NCBI GenBank assembly: GCA_914767715.1
Contig: OU612065.1
Span: 20,584,001-20,648,000 of the forward strand
DNA length: 64,000 nucleotides
Direction: 5' to 3'
From: Membranipora membranacea
Lineage: Eukaryota; Bryozoa; Gymnolaemata; Cheilostomatida; Membraniporidae
The notes beneath the pieces were generated by a model. The model worked only from the letters and a program-made list of their open reading frames with translations. It had not been told where the DNA came from and did not search any database. Made by a program: the position numbers and the translations under genes. Numbering within the stretch: the first letter of the stretch is position 1; every line of letters begins with the position of its first letter. Positions 47,301-59,300 of the stretch are shown here, one piece after another.

Positions 47301-50300
47301 ACATCCTCCTACTCCACGAATATATCAGTTATTACAACTATTAAGGAAAGGCAATGCGACAGTATGAAAATGTTTGTCTAGGAATCCCACATCTAGATTT
47401 AAACCCTTGTTAATGATTATCCTCAAGTAATTTGAGTTTTTTGCCAAACACTTGAAGAGGGAAGGTGGAGTGAGAAATAGTTCTAGCTGCAAATTTAAGG
47501 TGACTCCCATCCACCCACGCAGCTCAGTCAATGTTACTTTTTACATTAATTATTTAACAGGGTTTGTGGTCGGTCTGTAATGAATTTTTTTGGTCAAATT
47601 TTGCCGCAATTATAAAAATGCCAGAGACGTGGCCATGCATGAGAATAACAGGAAGCATGTTTAGAATATCTTGTAGTCAGCCAGAAATTGAGCGTGTTTT
47701 AATAAACAACTGAGTCACGCTGAGACACATTGACCAAAGGTATCAAGATTTTCTGCTGAACCATGTGTAAAATATTTTAATGAAAGGCTTGCAACACATT
47801 CTTCCAGTGGGAATAAAATCATTCATTAATTGATCGATTCATGATTTCATTCAGTCCCACCACATGCTATTTCACAGTGTGCAGTTGGTTATTTCTAAGC
47901 ATAATTGTGTAAATACTCATATATCATTTAGACTTCCAGTCATGAGAGCTATTTCGCGGTAGTCTGAGCCCCCCCTGACTCTTGCCCCCCCCCCCCCCGA
48001 CGGCCCCTTGATATCTTTTGACAAATGATTTTCTGAATAAAAGCCAATACATAGGAAACACTTACAGTAAGTTTGAATTCGTCACTTTCCATGATTGTGG
48101 CATCAGTGTGACTCTCCAGCTGTAGACAGTATCTGAAGAACAAGCTCTTGACGAGGGGAAGATCCTCAAACTCTGCGAGCTCGTACGGCTGCTCTAATAG
48201 CTGCCACTGTTTATCTTCAGGGAAATGTGTGTAGATAAGCTGACGGGGATCGACACAGAAGTAATAATCATCCAACTCGTATCTAAAGAAATTGACGTAG
48301 TTCCGATTATCATAATGAATCGGGAGGAGAAAAAGAGGTTGATGTAAAATTCAAACGATCATTCAAAGCATTGAGCTGCTTTCGGTACATTGCATTGTGT
48401 AGAACTGTGTAAAAAAATTCATTATACTCCATATTATTAAGACTTCATTATCGTTTGCATATTGGTAAAATTGCATTAAAGTTTTTTCATTAAAGTTAAA
48501 CTATGAGAAATACTGATAATCCCTGCTTTTTCTTTTCTGAAGGGTGGTAAGCTGACATGAGTTGAGCCGAGCTGACAGGTGCTACCAAGGTGGATTAGAA
48601 GGGTTTGAACTTGGAATGACCGCCATCAACCACCATTGACTGATACAGAACTATTTTAGTGTTATGAACAGTGATCTTAGCTGGGGTATTTTGAAACTAT
48701 GTGTCACAGGAAAATGGAAAATTGTGTCGGATAATGGTGGGAAAACGGCATGGCATAACAAAATGTTGAAATAATGTTCTTGGAGAATTTTGAGTTGCCA
48801 AACCTAAAATTATCATAGAAGACCTGCTTTCATTGCATAACTTGTCTAGGACGAAATTCAGGCACTATGCCATTATTTAGATGAACATGAAACCAGTATA
48901 TCAATTTCATAGCTTTGATGCGGACACAGATCAGGAAATGAGATAAAGTCCCCTGAGAAGGCAAAAATTGTTGTCAAATTTGCTAACTATGAAGCAGAAA
49001 CGGTTAGCCTCCCTTTGAGGACAATAATTTTAAAATGTGGAGCACTTGCTTAGGCGTTTTCAGAACAAATGCTGAATATGTCAGTGGAAAATTTGACTTC
49101 TGAAAGTTCTAATTAGCAAGCCATCACAAGTTCTTATTTATGAGCGACCAAGTGCCAAATTTATGGTCAAAAATAACGATCCGGTATTCAAAATAAAGTA
49201 TCAAAAAGTATTTGGTAGGAGAACCATGTATAAATTAAGAGTAAGAAGGCTGAATAATGTAATGTATATACAAAAGGTTTACTGCATATCATAATAAGAC
49301 TAAGTACCTGATATGTTCAGTTCCCTTCTTTCCGAACATGCGTCTAGAAGCCCAGTGACAGTCAATCAATCGCCAGTGTCCATGGATTAGTACAGAGTTC
49401 CAAGCATGGAAGGCTTGGGTACCTCTGAATCTCATTCCTGAGAGAAAAAGAAAAGCATCATCAACCATGTATTCAATGTGTCGGTACAGTTTTCTCACAG
49501 CCACAATACATTTAAGGGTTGGGACATAGTTGCAGTGCATAATCATGCATTCCAGTTGATGAGGAGAATCAGCATTATAATTCCTCGACGGATTAACCGA
49601 TTAAACAGCTCACAGGTGGACTTTAAGAGTTCAGCACATTTCCTATGGGTGACAATAACAAAAAACCACTCCCTTACTCCATGATATAACATACGCAAGC
49701 ATCAGAAATATGTAATGCATGCTGGAATCATGCATTGTATGCAATGCATAAATAGAATGCATTGCATATATAGAGTGCAATGCATACATAGATTGCAAGT
49801 AATGCATGATGCACTGCATGATGCACTGCGTAGTGCACTGTGTAATGCAATGCATAAATAGAATGCGCACAATTTTCCTAACCGTACCTGGTTTGTAGTC
49901 AGCTCCCTTAGCATAGCCTCTGATGACTCTACAGTGGAGTCCGGCGTAGCTACAGAGTGTCTCATATATCTGAGCGTAGCTAGCCTTACCCTGCTTCACA
50001 TTGAGAAGGATCTCCTCTGGGCTGCCTGGCTTTACATTGGAGAACTGCATCTTACTAAGATCTTTAGTACATAGCCACAGGAATATCACACTGTCAATAG
50101 AATAAAAACAAAGTCTAACAGTCAGTTGATATTTGATTGCAATCGGCTTATTTCTCGCGTTCCCAACTCCTTAAAATATTTGACTATGTAGTAGCTAGGT
50201 GAACAGGTTGGGAATGAAGGACCAAATGAGAATGGAGTGTGAGCAAAATGATAGAGAATATTTGGCTATAAGACCCCAATAAGAAGATTCCAGCTAGATA

Positions 50301-53300
50301 ATGAAACAAGAAGATGAATCTGCAGCCTCAAACATCAATTGGGTGATCAGTTTAGTCAGGAGCATTTTATTTTTTTATCAGAGTGCATTAGGTGGTAAAT
50401 CATTATTACCGTCATTGCACACTCTCATCCCATAGGGCATAAATGGTGTGAAGGGATAACATTAGCAGGAAGGGCCATTAAATTTATCAAATCTCAAACA
50501 GCCGCTGGCATGATCATGAAGACCTGATAAAATAACTGCGAACATTCAGTGAACCTTTTAATTAACAGTAGCTGAGCGTCTACATAAGAAGTGGTGTGTG
50601 GCGCTTGATTTGGTATTCTTTGATAATCAGTGAGACGAGAGCGAGCGGTGAGGCTGTCATAGTGATGCTATCATTGACAACGTCAAGTAGGCAGGATGGC
50701 ACCTTGGAATCAGGTATCAGAATTTCAAAATAGGCTTCATCACAAAATGAATATCCTCAAAACTGGCAACTCCTACAAGTCTTCGTGCCAATTTCATGTC
50801 GGCAAGCCTAATGAAATCAGTCATCGAGCTTGCGCATGAATAATGGACTGTTTGGAGTGACACCATCTCTTATTAGATTGAAACAAACTTGATTTATAAC
50901 TTTCACTTCCATGTCATTCTCTGGTGAGTTCTCATGAATGATTATATCTGGTGATGTGTTGAGTTTTGACGCAGGTAACAGCTATTTACTGCCAGAATGA
51001 GTCAAGTTAAATAAGGTTCGCAATAGGTAATTAGGAAGATAAAGGAGGAAATGATCCAAACCAGGACGATGACAAGACTTTCTTCTTCATTAAGAAACGA
51101 CCATGACAAAGCGAGGATGACAATATTGCCAACAACTTAATGGTAGTATGACTCCCATTCAGCTTTTTTATAGCCAAACTCCGTAAAAAAATATACTTTG
51201 TGGGTCATTGAGTGATGCTATTAGGTGATGTCACAGGTCTGAAAAATGGGACAAAATTTGTCAAAGATTTTGTTAATTGATATCAAATCATGCTTTTGTT
51301 CGAAATTCAAATTCCGTCTTACCGAGCTTTCTCTAGATCATCTGTAATGTTTTGATCGTATATAAGATCCCAGATGAGATCTCTGAATGAGTTGTGCTCA
51401 GTTTTGGCGACCTGCACGGCGTGAGTGTCGACAGTCTTAAACTGTTGAGCTCTCTCTGCGCTGAACACCAGATTCTCCTCAAGCTGTGGAGGCATGGGCT
51501 TAGGTACATTAGATAGCTGTGTGTCCTTCTCCTGGGAAAATAAGAGACACGTTAGACGCTCATGGTATAACATAGTCACATAAAAGGGCTCAGATTACCA
51601 TTCGAGATATGTAAGTGGTGCTCAGTAACAACAAAAGGCCACAAACACACTCGTTTCGCAGTCTGAGCATTCATGATTGCGTATCTAGTCCTTTCACCAA
51701 ATAATTACTACTAGGTTTTCGGGTTTCATAATTATGACAGTCATTATAATATCTTCTTATATTACCAAATATGAAGATGTTATAACATAATACACCAGAA
51801 AACATTCCAACTGCTACGACATTTAATGAAATGAAAAAACCCTCTGTTGGATTGATTGGAGGGGGGGTTGAGTGTGGAGATGTCCTAGCCCGACTTGACT
51901 TGAGAGGTCCAGTGGTCACCAGGCTGCATTCTACAGGATGCCTTGCTCTACTTTTTCAGACAAATGCACACTAACAGTTCTCAACTAATTAAACCGGCAA
52001 TAAAAGTCTTAAAATGCTGTAAAAACGTCATTTTAAGCACTCACTTATATGACAAGTGATGATTAGAATCAGGTAAAATAAGGGAATAAAATAAACATTG
52101 GTATTTTTGTAGCTTTCCATACACCAACCTGTTCACTGAGATGTGGATTAGAAAAACTCAAAAATATGCCAATGTTGATTTTTTGAGGGAAGTATCATGC
52201 CAGAAAGTTGTGCTTTCATGCTATCATGTATGTCAGCCCCATAGACTTAATGGACTCAATAATTATTAAGTATATGGACAGCCCGGTTCTTACTACCAAT
52301 GTTGCAAATTGAGCTATTTGAATTGGGTAATTTGGGTAATTTCAAAGAAAAAGGTGATACCACTATAATAATTGTGATAACAAGATAACAAGATGCACAG
52401 CATATCAATCAGTACTACGCAGTTCTTACCCTTCCTTTAAATTCCTACACAAAAATAAAATCATACAACGGCTACAGATCAGGAAGTACATCATAACCAA
52501 TAGAACTACCGACAGCTACGCACAAATATTTTTGCGGGTTGTCGAAAACGAGGAAAAGCGGAAAATATTTTTCTGCCTTTTTGAAATAGCGGAAAACGAT
52601 TTTCCGTCATGAAACAGATTTTCTGCGTTTTCCAGAACCCAATATTTTTTGCATATGCAATATTGAGGAAGCTAGATTGATTTGAGGAGATGAAGACTTA
52701 GCTTTGCTACAAAGATATCAGGCAGTGCGATGGAAGTATGGTTGATAGTAGGCTGAAAAAGATATGCCGATGACTGTAAAAGTCGACACATAATTTGTCT
52801 TAATTACATGCTTTGCCATCAAGCCTAGATACAAGCAAGTAATTTACTTGGTGACAGACATCTCGTTTTATGATTCAGCTACATATAACCATGGAATGAC
52901 GGTAAATTTCTGAGCCTAAGGGGACATCCGCTGATTTCACCATAGCAAACAACTGATGTCATATTATAATTGTCATAACACCACCCAAAAGAGAAAGTAA
53001 TTTCATCACCAAGTAATGCACCATATAAATTTTTATCTCAAGCTGACAAATTTCAGATCAACATTAATCCCACAGCTATCATACTATTAAAACTTTCTAA
53101 ATTATTCCAGAAGATTGCAGATTTCTTTTGGAGTCAATTAAAAGTGCACATAGATGCATAAACACCATAGTTTGCACTTGAGATCAATCTGGTCTGGTGC
53201 AGTGGGGCATATTATGCAAGATTATGCACTTGTCATGTTTCGGTATTCAACCTACATCATCAAATGACCTTACTCAAGTACCAAACACTTACCTAAAATT

Positions 53301-56300
53301 GAGCTACATATACTATAACATGGTAAGCATAGGGTGCTTTCTGTAGATGCTTGGTATGGTGTAGCCATAAACATATAAATAAATATTTATATGTTTATGG
53401 GTGTAGCGAACAGACAATGAGGTGTCCACTGCATATTATGCATGAAGCTGCAGATTACGCGTAAAGCGTTTGTGGCGTATAGTAATACTTACAGCGATAT
53501 GCATAGGTTGGAAGGTTGATGGAGCGATAGGCACTTCAGTATGGCTCCTCTCAGGAGCAAACTCCATGTTCAGCATGTCACTGGCTGGTGGTGGAGCTGG
53601 GAAATCGTCATCTCCACTCTGTAAACAATCCATGATAAGAAACACACTATCAAAAAAGTGTTTCAGATTGGAAACTGTACTGATGCGATGTATTTTATTT
53701 CCCATATGTCACTACAGGTTGAAACCTATAGTATTAAGCTGACATTCGGCAAAGAGCAATATCAGCTTGAAAATGTCATGAATGCTCACAATTTGAAACT
53801 GTCAGCGTCCTGTGGTGATATTTAGCAGTTGGGAGGCCATTACCCCATAACTCCTTAAAGTCCTTACTCCTTAACTCATGGGTTATCATTCCTAATCTAT
53901 ATAATGCAATGAGATTTATTTATCAGATTTAGGTGGCACAAAAATTGTCTATTGAGCTGTAAGCTGTCATAACTTGATTGAGAGGATGTTGTATATTGGT
54001 TATAGGAAAGGATTGATAATTGAAAATAATAGGTTTGTGTTCTAGCATCAGGAACAACGCCCATCAAGGCTGGTTCCAGACATGGGCGATCTCAAACAAT
54101 TGCTGAGACCACTGGCCAACCCTGGATGATTATGAGGATTAGAGGCTCCTATCGAGGATCAGAGGTTTTAGAAAGACATATGGCCAGCGATAAATGCCAA
54201 TCTGAGAGTTATGAAAGTGCTATTTGAATATCTAACAATAGGATGATAGCATGATCTCCTGGTCATTCTCCAGACATCATAACAAGCACAGAAAACAGCT
54301 CATATATCCGTGAGGCTGATGATTTAAAATAATGAAGGATGATTATAGGATTGTATTATTTTTTAGCCCACTTGACACTGGCGGCAACGTCTCCTAGCAA
54401 TAATGCATAGAAGGTAACTGGCTCCAAATAACAGGAGATAAATTTTGGGAAAGATTTGCATATACCTGTCCAACCTCTCAAAATCGGTTGTCAAATTGTC
54501 AAAAATGAACACTCGAAAGTTTATCCTCATTTAAAAATAGTTTTTTTCTGCTTTCTTTACCGATTTTGTCACACACTAGTTTCACACTTAGACTTGTCTC
54601 AGCATCAAGAGTGATAAGATGCATATTCCTGTGCAGCGTTTCAAATATGTTGTCAAAAATGAATATTAGAAAGTTTGTCCTCATTTACAAATAGTTTTTC
54701 TGCTATCTGCACCTATCTCATGCAATAGTTTCACACCTAGACTTGGCTCCACAAGAAGAATGGGTGAGAATGAATGGCCACATTACTGATATAAGTCATA
54801 ATTTCATCCATAAATGGTCACATTAGGCTGCTGTTATAATTCATAATTTCACATTTTTCATCCATCATTATCACGACTCCCGTGAAAAATGTGTGGTTAC
54901 CTGTGAAGAGGTCGAGCAAGAATAGTCTGAACCATTTGTGGATGAAATATTAGATGATTTTCTGCGAGGCGCTGTTGAAGCCTTAGAAGAAGAATTCATC
55001 GTAGAGTTTTTTGATAAAGTTGAGCATTTTGAGCTAGTGGATTTTTGAGTCATATATTTTGACAGAGTCGACCTGCCAGAGCTGTATGATTGTATTGATT
55101 GTCTCTTCTGCTGTACCACCGTACCACCACTGTGCTCGGAAACTTGTATCGGAAAATAGTCAGCCGGATGTTTGCCGTATTTATTTGGTTGGTATCCTTG
55201 GAATGGTTCCAAATGGTTTATAATCTGCTGCTCTGGTGCCTCATTTACTGTTTTGAGTTTACCCTTCTTGCTATCTTTTTTATTATCCTTTTTACTATCC
55301 TTTTTGTTTTCTTTTAGCTGTTTGTCAGCTTTTTCTTTTTTATCCAGTTTAATCTCATTTTTATCCTTTTTGTCTTTTGATGAGGAAAAAAGTGACAGAA
55401 TTTTACTCTTTTTCTCCTTCATGTTCAGGTTTTATGTGTCAGACACGCAGAGCTATGTCAGCTACCGCTCCTCCGAGTAACAAGATATCAAACTGCTTTA
55501 CCTCTCCCAAACTCAAGTATAAGTGTGCGCCTTACAGATGTCGGGTGTGAACTGATCATGAGATATTAGTATAAAATGCCTGAGGTATTGACGGATGTTA
55601 TTATTCTACAAATGAGCAACGATGCGTGGACCATGACAATACCACACCACAGTTGGTTACCATTAGCAACATTTCACCTCTCGCTACACTACCATCGAGT
55701 ACCAACACTGTATTTTGCATGTTAATCATCTATGATTGAAAGTTTCTAATTTTAGTCTCATGACAATGAGGTGTTTTGGTGGCCAGACCTCTTTAGCAAT
55801 GAACCTTCACCAGTGTCAGATTGCCATGGCTTGCGACACCAATCTTTGGGTACATCGGCTTAAAATTGATTATTATGTTTCTCCCACCTGCCTAAATATC
55901 TAAATTCCAAACAACCATTGCTCATTTTTACTGGTGCTTTTTAATGTCAATTATTGCTTGTTATCCAGGCATGTTTCCTTACAGACAGAGTTTATTACCA
56001 TCATCGCTTCTAGCCTGTCTTGACAAGCATTGTTTGGTGGCAGGGGGTGGTGACACCCACCCACCCACTAAACAAAGCTTTCAAGACAGGCTACATCGCT
56101 CCCAAATTTCCAGGCCCTCCTTTCTCTTACAGCTCTAAATGCTTGGCCTTGCCTAGATGTCTTTTTGTGGTATATTACTATGTGCATTGTTCGAAATAAA
56201 TTATTCGGTAACCAAACGGCCACAGAAGTTATATTATGTGACTGAGTAGAAATAGAAGCAACATGGAGATTGTCCATTTTGTGGTAGAAACAGAATGGGA

Positions 56301-59300
56301 TGGAGGGTACCACCAGTATATGGAATGCCTCAGATGAGAACCTATTTATTTTGTTGTAGCGATAAAAATATCGGTCACCTACACCCACCTATTTGACTGA
56401 CACAGTTTTGGGATACTGAGGACAGTGCTTTATTGATGCTCAACATGGAGATAGAGTTGCATAGAATAGATGATATAAAACAGATGAGATGATATTAAAG
56501 GACTCTTGCTTAGGAGCAACAAGAAGTTACAATCCAACAATTTGAACTTCAAGCGGAAATAGGAATAAAACCAAGTTAAATATTTGACTTACCACACTTC
56601 TCTGGTTGCGTCCAGCTCCAGCAGATACCAGACCTCCAAACTGGTCACCGCCGAGGTAGTCAGAATCTCCACTGCGGTCTCTGTTATGTTTCAGCAAATT
56701 CTCATTACAGTACCCAGGTATAGGGCGTCCATACTCATCATATCCCTGTGTGCAAACAAAGTCAAGAGTTACTATACACTATAACACATATATCATATCA
56801 CAATTTCATGTTGAGGGTATGCACATGAACTTTCACTTGCTCATTTTATATTTTTCTGAGTCTGTATCTAGAGACAAAACATATAAATGAATGTTTTATT
56901 CCAACTAGAGCTACAATGGATTCAATTTAGACAAGGACTGTCGAGTGTTGACAAACTAGGAGAAAATAAATCAGTTACTGGGTGTGACATTTAAGATCAA
57001 GAGCTGAAAATCCACCATAATTGCCAATTTTAGAAACTTATCTTTCAATTAGTCTATGTTTAAGTAGCAAATTGAGGTTGACCAGTAGTGTTTGGACCTG
57101 CTTAATCTAGTGTCAGTATTATCAGCAATAACTCTGACCCATTTGTTAGGAGAGAAACACTCCTTGCCAAACAAATATAATTGCAGCCGCAGCAGAGGAA
57201 GAGAGAATACAATACAAATGAGAGAAGTTCTGTGGAGTCACATAGTTAAATATCAGACCTCCTCCACAAAACCACCAAGCGTTTTCAGATAAATTGAAAG
57301 GAGTTTGATTTATAAGAAGCTGTGAATGTAGTAACCCACCTGAAGCCCAGCATAAGGAGGTCCACCGGCGAGAGGACGTCCAAACTCGTCATAACCATCT
57401 TGTCCTGCCAGTCTGGGGTCAGCAGTGCCCGCGAGTGGTCTGCCATATTCATCATATCCGACCAATCCAGCATTCCTTGGCTCTTCGAAAAGTGGTCTAC
57501 CATACTGATCGTATCCATCTTTACCTTCAAATCTGGGATCGCCAGCCAGAGGTCGTCCATACACATCAAATCCTTCATTGTTAGCGTAATGCCTATCAGC
57601 AGCAACGAGTGGCCTGCCGAGATTGTCGTATCCAGGTTGGTTTGCAAACTGGAGATCTCCATTGAGAGGTCTGCCATACTCATCAAATCCTTCTTGACCA
57701 GCGTATGCAGGATCAGCAGCTCCAGCTAAGGGCCTGCCGTGCTCATCAAATCCAGGTTGAGCAGCCATGCGTGGATCTTCAAATAGCGGTCGTCCATACT
57801 GATCATATCCTTCCTGTCCAGCGTAACGAGGATCTGCTCCAGCCAGAGGTCTTCCATACTGATCATACGCTGTCTGGTTAGCGAATCTTGGATCTCCTAC
57901 ATTCAGTGGTCTACCGTACTCATCACAGCCTTCCTGGCCTGCCAGGCGTGGATCAGCAGTGCCAGCAAGGGGCCTTCCATGCTCATCAAATCCAGGCTGT
58001 CCGGCTGCACGAGGATCTTCAAATAAGGGGCGGCCATAATCATCATTGCCCTCCTGTCCTGCATATCTTGGGTCCGCTCCTGCCAATGGTCGGCCGTACT
58101 CATCGAATCCTTCCTTACCACAGCATCGTGGATCTGTTACCACTGGTCTACCATACTGATCATAGCCTGGTTTGCCAGCAAATCGAGGATCACCAGCCAA
58201 GGGACGTCCAAGCTCATCGTAACCTGGTTGTCCAGCAAACCTTGGATCTCCTTCTCCTGGTCTTCCAGAGGATCCATAGGCTCCCTAAACAAAATAATTA
58301 GCCAATGACATCATAAATCAAGTATATGAATCAAAAGCTCTCTAACAGTGAATGATCTGTAGCCTAGTTTTGCTGCATAAACTTGAAGAGAGCTAGCCTC
58401 GCATGCAATCCAGCGTTGCACAGATCTATTTGATGAGGTCATTTAAGATGTCCGCGACAGACAACCGTCCCATATTAGTCAGGTTGAGAGAGCAGAAACA
58501 GGATTACTTGAGAGCTTATCAGTTTGACAGATCAGAAATAGAATGGTTTCTTAGAATAGTTTCCCTTGAATCATATATCAGTGTCACCCGGCATTATGGT
58601 TGAGCAGAAAGTGCCACAAAGCGCCACCGCAAAACTTACTCATAATATCGTTATCTAAGATCAGGTTGACAAGTCTTAACAGGTGGCCACAAAAAAACCT
58701 GAACTCTGCCACCCTAGATTTTATTTCACAAGATGAAACCCAAGACAAAGACAATTAGTCATGGTAACCATCGAGCAAGTGGACTCGGTGGCAAGAGTCA
58801 TCAAGGTAAATGTAATGACTCATTCTATGTTTTATAAAGACCAAGGACAGGGGTTGCAAGTGGCGCTGAATCCTCAAAGATTTTCATTGCTTACAAAAAG
58901 AATGGCAAAAACCCAAAAACGATTTTTGAGTCACTGAATGAAGCCATGACGATTGAATAATTATGGTTGCATTAATGAAGAGAGGGAGAGTTAGAGTTCA
59001 TTGAACCCTATTATGACTGCAGTACTAACTTTGAATGGTTTAGATGCATAACCGAGATCAGTGAAGCGACCAGTTGGTGGTACTGTGTGAGTGGATACAA
59101 CATTTTGAGGCTCCTGATTCTGAAAGTCAAGTGGCTGCTGGAATGCATCCCCTCTGCCTCCGTACTGAGCCACCCCTTGTCCTGGGGCTTGTCCATACTA
59201 CAAAATATAGCAGTTAATAAAATGCATGGTCATTTCCTTGAAAATGTAGAGTGCTGATGTCGTAACTCACAATTTTTTGGCTGTATGTGTCCATTTTCAT

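Noticed and set aside
55099-55480. Plus-strand hydrophobic open frames opposite the Lys-rich first exon
   Set aside because: They are the antisense of Lys/Ser codons (AAA/AAG read as Phe/Leu), a predictable artefact.
57322-58301. Long plus-strand open frames opposite the GRPL repeat exon
   Set aside because: They are shadows created by the repetitive coding sequence on the minus strand. They lack splice signals and similarity, while the minus frame is regular and continues in frame across introns.
58403-58603. Plus-strand open frame in a KY-B intron (MSATDNRPILVRLREQ...)
   Set aside because: It looks protein-like by eye, but no family is recognised, and it lies alone in an intron without supporting splice sites or promoter.
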